A stretch of DNA of 64,000 nt, taken from assembly GCF_030068615.1 (NCBI RefSeq), contig NZ_JASJOC010000001.1, positions 937,045-1,001,044 on the forward strand. Reading direction: 5' to 3'. Positions 8,100-16,383 of the stretch are shown here, piece after piece; position 1 is the stretch's first letter, and every line of letters begins with the position of its first letter. Below the pieces are notes generated by a model. The model did not search any database and had not been told where the DNA came from. It worked only from the letters and a program-made list of their open reading frames with translations. Source of the DNA: Halostagnicola sp. A-GB9-2 (lineage in GTDB: Archaea; Halobacteriota; Halobacteria; Halobacteriales; Natrialbaceae). The position numbers and the translations under genes are program-made.

Positions 8100-10214
8100 C
8101 TAGTTCCGGTCTCCGCCAACGCGTGTCGCTTCGATCGCAACCGCAACGCTTCCGACGACTGCTACAGCGACGGCTCCGAACTGCAAGAGAACGGTCAACG
8201 GACTCGAATCATCGGTCGCGTGCTCGTCGTGATCGTGGTGTTCGTGGTCGCCAGATTCGCCGTCGTGGTCTGCACCGTCATCGACGTCGTGGTCTGCACC
8301 GTCATTGGCATCGTGGTCGTCGTGGTCTGCACCGTCATTGGCATCGTGGTCGTCGTGGCCGCCGCCTTCTCCGTCGGGAACGACGTAGACGTCTACCCAC
8401 TCACTGACGTATGTCTCGCTGACCCATGCGTCGATCCGGAGCTCCCACTCGTGTGCATCGGGTAACGTCTGAACGGCCGAATACGTACCGTCGTCGTTCT
8501 CCTCGAGATCTACCTCGAGCGTCTGGTCGTCGTGGTGGAACGTAAGCGACGGATCGTCGGCTGAAACCGGTTGTCGATCATCGGCTTCCGCATCGTCCGC
8601 GCCGTCAGCGCCGCCTCCGTCTCCGTCACCACCGCCACCTTCCGCGAGGAACGTTGCATCGAAGACGACCGGTTCGTTCTCCTCGAGTTGGATCATGCCG
8701 GCCGCCTCCTGACCCGGTAACGCCACCAGCTCGAGATCGACGTCGTCACTCTCGATCTCGATCGTCGCCTCTCCGGGGCCGTCGTCACCGCCGGCGAGCG
8801 CCGCCGTCGGTGCCGTCGTCAGCAGCCCCGAGAGGACGATCACCAGCAGGAGGACGCCCAGCTCGAAGCGGACGCCGCGAACGAACGTTCGGAGCGTACG
8901 ACCGTCTGAAGCGGCTGATTCGGAGTCTCGCCGTAATCGTTTGAGGACGACGAACCTGGCGAACCCGCCGAGTCCGAGCGCCAGCGCGACGAGGGCAGTC
9001 TTCGCCGAAAGCGCCGTTCCGTACAGGGTCTCACGAAGCGACTCGATATCCGGCACGTGCCACGCGGCGAGGATCAGTCCGCTGGTCAGAGCGAGCGTGA
9101 CCCCGACGAGCGCCACCAGCGAAAAGCGCTCGATGGCCGTCGCCGCAATCCGCCGACGATTGGACTCCTCGGCCCGAGACAGTGCACCGGGAATGACGAG
9201 AGCCAACGTTACGAGCCCGCCGACCCAGAGCGCCGCACCGCCAACGTGACCGCCGTCGGTTATCACTCCCTGGAGCCTGCCGATCATCGTCGCCGAGTGA
9301 CTCGTCCAGCTCACGGACAGCGCAACGACCGTCCCACCGACGGCCGCCACGGGGAGCCAGCGACGACGAGAGAGCTGCCACCGGAGCGCGCTCAGCAGAA
9401 CAGCGGCGACGAGGGTCGCGAGAACGAGCTGTGCGACCCAGATCGAACCGAGCGACGTCTCGAGGAACTCCTCGAACGCCCCCGTCGAAAGCGAGCCGTC
9501 CGAATCGAGGCTCCGAGCGACGCCGATCCCGAGAACGCCGACGAGTGCGGCGAGGCTCGCTCCCGCGAGCAACCACTTGGCACGGCGGTCAACGACGGCC
9601 GAGGAGACACCACTCGAACTGATGGCCGGATAGACGCTCGCCCACATCGTTACCGGGACGCCGACGAGTCCGACCAGCGAGAGCAAGACGAGCGCGTTCG
9701 ACCCGAACTCGAGCGCGGAGAGGTCGTCGTCGTCCTCTCCGTCTTCGTGGATCTCGAGGACGGCATCTCGATCGAGTTCCTCGTCGCCGACGGCGAAGAA
9801 GAACGTCCCGGTGGTCGTATGCCCGTCGTCCGCGAGGACCTCCCACTCGACGATGTACATGCCGTCGTGGTCCGATTCCAATTCGGACTCACCATTCCCG
9901 GCGTCGACCTCGAGCGGAACAGTTACCTCCCGAGTATCGTCGGGATCGATCGCCGCGTCGGCGCTTACGTCCGAACCGTCCGGACCGGTGACGGAAACGT
10001 CCGCGCTCTGGATGCCGTCGCCCGTGTAGAGCAGTTCGATATCGTCGGGGACTTCCTCGAGTTGCTCGCCCTGATCGGGGTTCGTTTCGCTCAGATACGC
10101 GTGACCGCTGACTACGGGAGCGAAAAGACCGACCGCAAGCACGAGCAAAAGCGCGAGAACGGCGATCTGCCGGCTACTCGGTCTACTTCGGCTCATACAC
10201 CACCTCGAGTCCAA
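8100..10214 (-). CDS. CopC-CopD fusion with C-terminal His-rich tail
   Basis: 704 residues (or 698 if ATG at 10196 is used). A signal peptide ends near SG-HAYL, so the mature chain would begin with His38, the copper ligand of CopC proteins; a second ligand candidate is the DDGH segment near residue 127. The CopC domain covers about 38-135. A CopD-like bundle of eight or so helices follows (about 170-470). A Gly/Asp-rich extracellular module then leads to a His/Asp-rich region (about 620-675), which contains perfect 11-residue repeats, and a final anchor helix. CopC and CopD are separate proteins in classical copper systems; here they form one chain. Predicted role: copper binding and import or resistance at the cell surface. 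Confidence 0.9.
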   Translation of the reverse strand: MDSRWCMSRSRPSSRQIAVLALLLVLAVGLFAPVVSGHAYLSETNPDQGEQLEEVPDDIELLYTGDGIQSADVSVTGPDGSDVSADAAIDPDDTREVTVPLEVDAGNGESELESDHDGMYIVEWEVLADDGHTTTGTFFFAVGDEELDRDAVLEIHEDGEDDDDLSALEFGSNALVLLSLVGLVGVPVTMWASVYPAISSSGVSSAVVDRRAKWLLAGASLAALVGVLGIGVARSLDSDGSLSTGAFEEFLETSLGSIWVAQLVLATLVAAVLLSALRWQLSRRRWLPVAAVGGTVVALSVSWTSHSATMIGRLQGVITDGGHVGGAALWVGGLVTLALVIPGALSRAEESNRRRIAATAIERFSLVALVGVTLALTSGLILAAWHVPDIESLRETLYGTALSAKTALVALALGLGGFARFVVLKRLRRDSESAASDGRTLRTFVRGVRFELGVLLLVIVLSGLLTTAPTAALAGGDDGPGEATIEIESDDVDLELVALPGQEAAGMIQLEENEPVVFDATFLAEGGGGDGDGGGADGADDAEADDRQPVSADDPSLTFHHDDQTLEVDLEENDDGTYSAVQTLPDAHEWELRIDAWVSETYVSEWVDVYVVPDGEGGGHDDHDANDGADHDDHDANDGADHDVDDGADHDGESGDHEHHDHDEHATDDSSPLTVLLQFGAVAVAVVGSVAVAIEATRVGGDRN
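8288..8353. repeat. Two perfect 33-nt tandem repeats in the CopC-CopD gene
   Basis: Units 8288-8320 and 8321-8353 are identical, and a partial third copy lies just before at about 8264-8287. On the minus strand each unit encodes eleven residues of Asp, His, Ala, Asn and Gly (DHDDHDANDGA). Identity at third positions points to recent duplication or slippage that changes the number of histidines. Confidence 0.9.
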
Positions 10215-10426
10215 CGATCCTGCGGTCGCAACCGACGTGGCTTTTGTTCACATGATGACCGCCGAGAAGACAGACAGTGCTTACGAGAAGAACGCATGCG
10301 TGCTCGCTCCTTGTCGCTCGACACCACTTCGTGTTCTGGTTCATTTCTCGAAATCGTGTGCTCGAGAACGAAGCCAAACCGAAACCGATACGCGACGCTC
10401 GCCGATCGAGCAACAAACGAAGAAGC

Positions 10427-10529
10427 GCCAAAGCCAGGACTCGAACCTGGGACAACCTCGTATCTGCGGCGAACAGGAGACCTGAATCGCCGTAACAGCG
10501 AGGTGCTCTACCAACTGAGCTACTTCGGC
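10427..10529 (-). tRNA. tRNA-Asn (GTT) with intron
   Basis: On the minus strand GCCGAAG (10529-10523) pairs with CTTTGGC (10433-10427) to form the acceptor stem. The D arm GCTCAGTTGGTAGAGC, anticodon stem CCTCG/CGAGG and T arm with GGTTCGAGTCC are all present. The anticodon loop reads CTGTTA then A across an intron, giving anticodon GTT. The mature form is 72 nt; CCA is not encoded. Confidence 0.93.
10462..10492 (-). other. 31-nt intron in tRNA-Asn
   Basis: Inserted between positions 37 and 38, the canonical archaeal site. Its ends pair (CGGCGA with TCGCCG) and an inner CAGG/CCTG pair gives a compact stem, consistent with a bulge-helix-bulge substrate for the archaeal splicing endonuclease. 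Confidence 0.85.
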
Positions 10530-10625
10530 TTATCATAACGTACTCGGTGGGTATTTGATAGGGCTTTCGTTTTGCCCGCACCGAGTTCGACACCCTTTCA
10601 CGCGGTGGTTGAGTATCCTATCGTG

Positions 10626-12107
10626 ATGACACCTGAGGACGCCGACCGGGGCGGCTCGGATCCCGAACACCTCGAGTCGAACGACGACACGGCCGAAAAC
10701 GACGACTCGAGCTTCGAGACTGTCGTCGCTCGGATCGGCGAACGAGTCGATCCCGACGACGACGAGCGGGAAGCGCTCCGCGAGGCTGCCACCGCGCTCA
10801 TTGAGCGGGCCGAATCGGCCGCGACGGAACGCTGTCCCGAGGCGGACGTCCTGCAGGTCGGCTCGACTGCCCGGGACACCTGGATCAGCGGCGACCGAGA
10901 TATCGACATCTTCGTCCGTTTTCCGCCCGATCTCGAGCGCGACACGCTCGAGGAGTACGGACTCGAGGTCGGCCACGAAACCCTGCCCGACGGTCACGAG
11001 GAGTACGCCGAACACCCATACGTAAAGGGGATCTTCGACGGGTTCGACATCGACGTTGTCCCCTGTTTCCGGCTCGAGTCGGCGACCGATATCCGCTCTG
11101 CAGTCGACCGCACGCCGTTTCACACCCAGTATCTGAACGAGCGCCTCGACGACAACCTCGCCGCCGAGGTTCGGGTCACGAAGCAGTTCGCCAAGGGAAT
11201 CGGCGTCTACGGAAGCGACCTCCGAACCCAGGGGTTCAGCGGTTACCTCACCGAACTGCTCGTCTGCGAGTACGGCGGCTTCCGACCGCTCCTCGAAGCC
11301 GCCAGCGACTGGAAGCCGCCGATCTGGCTCGATCCCGAGGGTCACGAACGAGCGAGCGAAACGGCGTCGCCACCTCGAACCCCCGAGGTCGAGAACGGCG
11401 ACCCCCCATTCGACGACCCGCTCGTCGTGATCGACCCCACCGACCCCGAGCGAAACGTCGCCGCCGTCTGCTCGGTCGAGAACGTCGCCCGATTCCAGCA
11501 CTACGCCCGAAAAATGCTCGAGTCACCCAGTCTCTCGCTTTTCGAGCCCCACGAACCCGCGCCGCTCGAAGACGACGCCCTCGAAGCCCACCTCACGAAC
11601 CGCGCTACGACTCCAGTCGCGGTGCGCTTCGAGGCCCCTGACCTCGTTGAGGATCAGCTCTATCCGCAGCTCCGGAAATCCCTCGAAGGAGTCACCGACA
11701 AACTCGACGCCTACGGATTCGACGTGTTTCGTGCGACGACGTTCGCGGACGAAACCGCTGTCATCTTCGCCGAACTCGCGGTTACCGAACGGCCAGCCCT
11801 CGAGCGCCACGACGGCCCACCGGTACACGTCCGAAACCACGCCGAAGGGTTCTTCGAAGCCTACGCGGACGACCCAGACGCGTACGGACCGTTCATCGAG
11901 GACGATCGCTACGTGACCGAACGCGAGCGCGAGTTCACCACCGCACTGGAATTTCTCGAGAGCGACCGCCTGCTCGACGTCGGACTCGGCGCACACGTCG
12001 AAACGGCACTCGAGGACGAGTACGACGTGCTCGTCGGTGAGGAAATTATCGGACTATTGGCGGAGTTCGATCGAGAGCTGGCGCGGTACTACGATCCCCG
12101 TCCCTGA
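10626..12107 (+). CDS. cca: CCA-adding tRNA nucleotidyltransferase, archaeal class I
   Basis: 493 residues from the ATG at 10626; an upstream in-frame ATG at 10572 would add 18 residues that overlap poorly with the family and lie too close to the tRNA gene. The nucleotidyltransferase core shows GS (79-80) followed by DRDIDIFV (90-97), with the catalytic Asp pair typical of the polymerase-beta superfamily, then DIDVVPCF. The protein adds or repairs the 3' CCA of tRNAs, consistent with none of the tRNA genes here encoding CCA. An acidic N-terminal extension of about 28 residues is a haloarchaeal addition. Confidence 0.95.
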   Translation: MTPEDADRGGSDPEHLESNDDTAENDDSSFETVVARIGERVDPDDDEREALREAATALIERAESAATERCPEADVLQVGSTARDTWISGDRDIDIFVRFPPDLERDTLEEYGLEVGHETLPDGHEEYAEHPYVKGIFDGFDIDVVPCFRLESATDIRSAVDRTPFHTQYLNERLDDNLAAEVRVTKQFAKGIGVYGSDLRTQGFSGYLTELLVCEYGGFRPLLEAASDWKPPIWLDPEGHERASETASPPRTPEVENGDPPFDDPLVVIDPTDPERNVAAVCSVENVARFQHYARKMLESPSLSLFEPHEPAPLEDDALEAHLTNRATTPVAVRFEAPDLVEDQLYPQLRKSLEGVTDKLDAYGFDVFRATTFADETAVIFAELAVTERPALERHDGPPVHVRNHAEGFFEAYADDPDAYGPFIEDDRYVTEREREFTTALEFLESDRLLDVGLGAHVETALEDEYDVLVGEEIIGLLAEFDRELARYYDPRP

Positions 12108-12151
12108 GGAATTCTTATACCGTTCAATCGCGTTACTACGTTGAACAGATT

Positions 12152-12610
12152 GTGTCACAAATCGACCCACGAGCGCCACGATTCGGCCAAGCGATAACCG
12201 CAGCACTTTCACTCGGTGCCGTCCTCCTTCAAGAACCCGCCCTCGTGTACGTTGTTGCAACGTTGTTGCTCGTTCCCGTTCTCTCGAGTTGGCAAATTGA
12301 TCCCTACGGGTTTCTCTGGAAACGGGTTGCCCGCTCTTTCGTCGGGTCACCAAAAACGACCGAATCCCCCCTCCCACATCGATTCGCTCGAGTCGTCGGC
12401 GCGGGATTGACGGGATCGGCAGCTATCCTATTCATCGTCGCGACAGCAGCTGATCTCGCATCGGCCAGCATTCTTGCCTACGGGCTGACGACCGTCGTCG
12501 GGTTGCTCGCGGCACTCGGTGCGACAACTGGATTCTGTCTCGGCTGTCGAATGTACCGTCAGGTGGCGTTCGTCAGGGATCTCGGAGTCCTCTCCTCGCC
12601 GAGTGAATGA
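12152..12610 (+). CDS. DUF4395 family membrane protein
   Basis: 152 residues from a GTG start; four transmembrane helices. The opening IDPRAPRFGQ matches the conserved V-D-P-R-x-x-R-F-x-Q of DUF4395, and a Cys pair (FCLGCRMY, about residues 129-136) near the last helix is also typical. Members often accompany thioredoxin or thiosulfate sulfurtransferase genes, suggesting redox or sulfur chemistry, but no such neighbour is present here. Confidence 0.75.
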   Translation: MSQIDPRAPRFGQAITAALSLGAVLLQEPALVYVVATLLLVPVLSSWQIDPYGFLWKRVARSFVGSPKTTESPLPHRFARVVGAGLTGSAAILFIVATAADLASASILAYGLTTVVGLLAALGATTGFCLGCRMYRQVAFVRDLGVLSSPSE

Positions 12611-12703
12611 GATATGGAAACACGGGACTGACAACCACCGTCTTGAACCAACAGTGATGGAATAGTTCGGAAACGACGCGTACGAAAATAGAAGGCGGCT
12701 CGG

Positions 12704-13717
12704 TCAGTTATCCAACCCGTGTGCGACGCGGACATCCTCGATCACCGACGCCGCGTCATCGCTCACTTCTCCACCCGGTTCGATCGGTTCGCGTCCGTCG
12801 AACGTCTCGTGGACGAGCGCCACGCTATCGGCGAGCACCTCGAGCCCGTAGCCGCCCTCAAGGACGAACGCCAGCGCGGCGTCGGCATCGTCGGCGATCG
12901 TTCGGAAGCGATCGGTCATAAGCGCGTAGGCCTCCGTCGGAAGCCGAATCCGCGAAATCGGGTCGTGACGGTGAGCGTCGAACCCGGCGCTGATGAGGAT
13001 CAGATCGGGGTCGAACGCCTCGAGCGCCTCGGTGAGCGGGCCATCGAGCGCCGCGAGATAGCCCAGTTCGTCCGTCCCGGCGGGCATCGGGATGTTCATC
13101 GTCGTTCCGTTTCCGTCGCCTGTCCCCGTCTCGTCGATCTCTCCGGTACCGGGATACAACCCTTTCTCGTGGATCGATCCGAAGAAGACGTCACCGTCGT
13201 CGTAGAAAATATCTTGCGTCCCGTTTCCGTGGTGGACGTCCCAATCGAAGATCGCCACGCGCTCGACGTCGTCGTTCGAGTCGATCGCATGTTGGGCGGC
13301 GACAGCAACGTTGTTGACGAAACAAAAGCCCATAGCGTCGTCGGAGACCGCGTGATGGCCCGGCGGACGACCGATCGAAAACGGCGTTTCTCGACCGTCT
13401 GCGCCCTCGAGAGCGACATCAGCCGCCCAGCACGCTGATCCGGAGCTCCGGCAGATGGCGTCCCAGCTCTCTTCGACGGCGGTCGTATCCGGGTCCCAGT
13501 TACCGCCGCCGTCCGCACAGAACTCGTCGACGGATTCGACGTAATCTCGATCGTGAACAGCGGCGATCGTCTCGATCGTCGACAGATCCGGTTCGACGTA
13601 TTTGACGCCGTGTTTTTTCTTCAGCCGCTCTCGAATAGCCCGAAGCCGGTCGGGTGTCTCTGGGTGACGCGGACCAGGGTCGTGTGCGAGACAGTCCTCG
13701 CTGTAGCCAAACTGCAT
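12704..13717 (-). CDS. Histone deacetylase / acetoin utilization family deacetylase
   Basis: 337 residues, full length for class I/II-like arginase-fold deacetylases. Catalytic features: GRPPGHHA (His121-His122 charge relay), DWDVHHGNGT with zinc ligands Asp160 and His162, GFDAH with Asp247 as third ligand, and LEGGY with the transition-state Tyr at 290. All catalytic residues are intact. It starts 3 nt after the stop of a double histone gene on the same strand, an arrangement that suggests histone or other protein lysine deacetylation; polyamine or acetoin-type small-molecule substrates are possible alternatives for the family. Confidence 0.92.
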   Translation of the reverse strand: MQFGYSEDCLAHDPGPRHPETPDRLRAIRERLKKKHGVKYVEPDLSTIETIAAVHDRDYVESVDEFCADGGGNWDPDTTAVEESWDAICRSSGSACWAADVALEGADGRETPFSIGRPPGHHAVSDDAMGFCFVNNVAVAAQHAIDSNDDVERVAIFDWDVHHGNGTQDIFYDDGDVFFGSIHEKGLYPGTGEIDETGTGDGNGTTMNIPMPAGTDELGYLAALDGPLTEALEAFDPDLILISAGFDAHRHDPISRIRLPTEAYALMTDRFRTIADDADAALAFVLEGGYGLEVLADSVALVHETFDGREPIEPGGEVSDDAASVIEDVRVAHGLDN

Positions 13718-13720
13718 CGT

Positions 13721-14152
13721 TTATTCAAACAGTGAGAAGTACGTCTCGATGTCGTCCTCGATGATCGTCCGCCGATCGGCGTGGTGGGCGAGGATCGCCG
13801 CCGCACGCGCGACGTTGTCGGCGAAGTCCTCGAGGATATCGGCGAGTGCGATCCGAGCGTCCATCGAGACGCGGTATTTGTCGTCGATCTCGATTCTGGC
13901 GATACGGTCGACGGGCGCGACCGGTAACTCGAGATCGTCCTTGTCGATCACCGTCTCAACCTCGAAATCGGATGCCATGAGTGTTTTGCGTCCATCTGCG
14001 ATCGCGCGCTCGGCGGCGTCGATCGCGAGTTCGCTCCCGTGTTCTTGAATCCGCTTTGCGAGTTCCTCCGACGCGTCAGCGCTCACCCGAAGATCACCCG
14101 CGTTCCGCCGGATGATCGTATCAACCGGGGCGAACGGGAGTTCGACGTTCAT
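13721..14152 (-). CDS. Double-histone-fold archaeal histone
   Basis: 143 residues comprising two histone folds (about 1-68 and 72-143) fused head to tail, the form typical of haloarchaea. Each half starts with L-P-x-A-P-V-D-x-I-x-R, the conserved opening helix. The ATG at 14152 is chosen because upstream in-frame codons to 14251 have atypical composition. The protein is acidic rather than basic, which in haloarchaea is often taken to mean a transcription-factor-like role rather than bulk DNA compaction. It lies 64 nt downstream of an RPA gene and 3 nt upstream of the deacetylase gene. Confidence 0.92.
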   Translation of the reverse strand: MNVELPFAPVDTIIRRNAGDLRVSADASEELAKRIQEHGSELAIDAAERAIADGRKTLMASDFEVETVIDKDDLELPVAPVDRIARIEIDDKYRVSMDARIALADILEDFADNVARAAAILAHHADRRTIIEDDIETYFSLFE

Positions 14153-14216
14153 GTTTTCATACCCGAAGGTAACTCCCTTAACGCTTTTCCTACCGGCCCG
14201 AGACACTCTCGGCCGC

Positions 14217-15665
14217 TCAGAATACGTCGCTCGCCTCGAGACGGCCGTCACGGATCACACCTCGGGCAGTGACCTCTTCTCCGAGGCCGACGTCGGCGGT
14301 CGTCTCCACGCTCATCGTCGTTTCGCCGTCGTCCAGAACGACCGGGCTCCCGGCCTGTACAACGACACCCGTGAACTCGGTCTCCTCGCCCTCGCTGCCC
14401 TGCTCGTCTGCGGTTTCGGGTTCGGACGAGTCGGCGGTTGCGTCGCCATCGCTCGCACTGGCAGTCTCGCTCTCGTCCGAGCCGTCGTCACCGGCATCGG
14501 CAAACGACGACAGACCGGCCGATTCGGTATCAGTTGACTTAGCTGAATCAGCCCCCTCCTCGCTGGAACCGAGGACGGTTATCGTCGACCGCCAGCCGGC
14601 CGACGCCTCGAGGTCGTCCTGCCAGCCGTCCTGGATCTCGACATCTGCGAGAGCGACTTCGTCGCCGGGCCCAATATCAAGGTCAGCTTTGTCTCCCCAC
14701 ATTGCGACGCGAATGTCGCCCGTCGCGTCCTGAACGCGGATGTTCCGGACCTGCCCTTCGGAGCCGTCGTCCCGATCGAACGTCCGTTTCGGATCCGCGG
14801 ATCGAACGACGCCCGCGATGTCGACCATCTGATCGATTTCGAGCGATTCGATCGACGTGGTTTCGGGGACGTACTCGACGTCCTCGTCAACCTCCTCGAG
14901 CGCCCCCCGGTTTCCGACGTGAAGCTCGAGATCGCCGTCGCGCTCTCGGACGTAGCCGTCGACGACCTCCACCGTGTCGTCGACCTCGAGTTCCGTCGCG
15001 CGATCCGCCTGCTCGTCCCAGAGCGTAACCCGAATTCGGCCGGTCTCGTCGCCGAGCGTGAGGTTCGAAACTTTTCCTTCCGAGCCGTCGTCCCGATCGA
15101 ACGTTCGCACGGTATCTGTATCGAGAACCTTTCCGACGAGATTGACGTTCGAGAGACCGAGTGAGAGGTTCTCGACGGTGTGGACGTCCGACACCTGCAC
15201 GTCGACCTCGGTGTCGTCGTCCGGCTCGAGGTCGTCCACGCTGATTTCGACGCCGTTGAACCCTTCCTTCGGTCGGCCCTTGATTCGGAGCACCTGACCC
15301 TCCTCGAGTTGCTCGATCGCGGCCTCTGCGTGGTCGTCCCATAGCGAGGCTCTAACGGCACCGGTCTCGTCCGCGACTTCGACGTTGACGACGCGACCAT
15401 CCTCGTCCTCGCCGTCGCGTTCGAACGTCCGCAGTTCGCCGATGCTCACCACTTTGGCGACGAACTTCGCTTCCTCCATTCCCGGCTCGATATCGGCGAC
15501 GCCGCCAACCTCGCTTTCGCCGACCTCGTGAGCGATGAGCATCGCTGCGGTCTCCTCGTCCGCGAGCCCACCCATCTGCTCGACTTTCTCCTCGACAGCC
15601 TCGCGAAACTCCTCGAGCGAGACGTCGGCCTCGAGGTCTTCGTAAACCCCCTCGATGTCGCTCAT
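14217..15665 (-). CDS. rpa2: Replication protein A-like ssDNA-binding protein with several OB folds
   Basis: 482 residues from ATG 15665. After an N-terminal helical segment come three clear OB folds (about 60-155, 165-260, 265-365), each with the repeated pattern R-T-F-x-R-D-D-G-x-x-G-x-V and x-A-x-L-W-x-D/E, an acidic Ser/Asp/Glu linker (about 370-430), and a partial fourth OB-like region at the C-terminus. There is no zinc finger, unlike the other RPA in this window. This is the haloarchaeal Rpa2-type architecture; in Haloferax volcanii rpa2 also neighbours the histone and a deacetylase gene (recalled, not searched). It is preceded by a 43-codon open frame ending 1 nt before its start. Confidence 0.88.
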   Translation of the reverse strand: MSDIEGVYEDLEADVSLEEFREAVEEKVEQMGGLADEETAAMLIAHEVGESEVGGVADIEPGMEEAKFVAKVVSIGELRTFERDGEDEDGRVVNVEVADETGAVRASLWDDHAEAAIEQLEEGQVLRIKGRPKEGFNGVEISVDDLEPDDDTEVDVQVSDVHTVENLSLGLSNVNLVGKVLDTDTVRTFDRDDGSEGKVSNLTLGDETGRIRVTLWDEQADRATELEVDDTVEVVDGYVRERDGDLELHVGNRGALEEVDEDVEYVPETTSIESLEIDQMVDIAGVVRSADPKRTFDRDDGSEGQVRNIRVQDATGDIRVAMWGDKADLDIGPGDEVALADVEIQDGWQDDLEASAGWRSTITVLGSSEEGADSAKSTDTESAGLSSFADAGDDGSDESETASASDGDATADSSEPETADEQGSEGEETEFTGVVVQAGSPVVLDDGETTMSVETTADVGLGEEVTARGVIRDGRLEASDVF

Positions 15666-15666
15666 T

Positions 15667-15798
15667 CTACTCTGAACCATGCGTAGCCCGCGCATAAGCG
15701 TTGTCCATTCGACCGGTCAGATCGTCGTCGCTGCTGGTGGAAACCGCGTCTTTCCGGCGTTCTGAACCCCAAGTCGAGGGGATCGGTTCTGCGGTCAT
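15667..15798 (-). CDS. Possible leaderless small protein upstream of the RPA gene
   Basis: 43 codons from ATG 15798 to TAG 15667, one base before the RPA start. A TATA sequence TTTATATA on the minus strand at 15828-15821 predicts transcription starting about 15798, so this ATG would sit at the very 5' end, as in leaderless haloarchaeal mRNAs. The product is polar, with Ser/Asp-rich middle and no recognisable domain. It may be a real small protein, an upstream open frame that couples translation to RPA, or chance. Confidence 0.4.
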   Translation of the reverse strand: MTAEPIPSTWGSERRKDAVSTSSDDDLTGRMDNAYARATHGSE

Positions 15799-15820
15799 GC
15801 TCGGTTCTGGTTCGGGATAG

Positions 15821-15828
15821 TATATAAA
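15821..15828 (-). promoter_or_regulatory. TATA box for RPA-histone-deacetylase cluster
   Basis: Minus-strand TTTATATA, about 26 nt before the small open frame at 15798. It is the strongest TATA-like sequence upstream of the RPA gene; there is no equally good one in the short gaps before the histone and deacetylase genes. Confidence 0.6.
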
Positions 15829-15957
15829 CCTCCGGCGGCTGGTCGCGGCGTCGAACGACGACGTGTTCAACGGGTCGTGTGGTGTGTTCTCGAGAATCTG
15901 ACGCAGAGAGCGGGGTTTCGAAAGGGCTTTAACTTACACGGCGGTACGTTGAGTTGA

Positions 15958-16030
15958 GTCCTGGTAGGGTAGTGGACTATCCTCTTGGCTTGCGGAGCCA
16001 GGGACCGGAGTTCAAATCTCCGTCAGGACG
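15958..16030 (+). tRNA. tRNA-Arg (GCG)
   Basis: Acceptor GTCCTGG (15958-15964) pairs with TCAGGAC (16023-16029), discriminator G at 16030. Anticodon stem TTGGC/GCCAG encloses the loop TTGCGGA, anticodon GCG. T arm with GTTCAAATC. No intron and no encoded CCA. Confidence 0.95.
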
Positions 16031-16383
16031 CTCACTTATCGCGGGCGCTTCGCATTGCTCAGCGCCCGCTCTTGCGTTCGGTCCTGACGTGCCCAACGCT
16101 CACTCCGTTCGCGTTGGACTCCGTCAGGACGGTTCTGTCGACACCAAACCGTGAGCGATGCGTGGCGTGTCCGCGCCACGGAAAGCGAACGGCGAAGCCG
16201 TGAGCAGCGAGCGGCTGGTGTCGACGAAACTCCAATGCGGAGATTTGAACACGAGGGTCGCAGCCCGCGCAACCGAGCGAAACGAGGTGAGCAGGACCGT
16301 CTCTCACCTGTTCAAATCTCCGGAGCGTCGGAGACGCTCCGTGCCTTACACTCACTTCGTTCGTGTAAGACTCCGTCAGGACG
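16031..16383. repeat. Hairpin-rich element trailing tRNA-Arg, with copies of the tRNA T-arm
   Basis: Copies of the tRNA 3' part recur: GACTCCGTCAGGACG at 16117-16131 and 16369-16383, T-arm GTTCAAATCTCCG at 16310-16322, and its exact reverse complement at 16238-16250. Perfect hairpins sit between: 16041-16069 (9 bp), 16093-16117 (7 bp), 16321-16341 (9 bp, 3-nt loop) and 16345-16369 (7 bp). Three of these have related 11-nt loops (TCGCATTGCTC, TCACTCCGTTC, TCACTTCGTTC) on unrelated stems. No credible gene lies here. Confidence 0.85.

Noticed and set aside
8264-8353. Tandem repeats as a CRISPR array
   Set aside because: Units are contiguous without spacers and lie in frame inside a gene.
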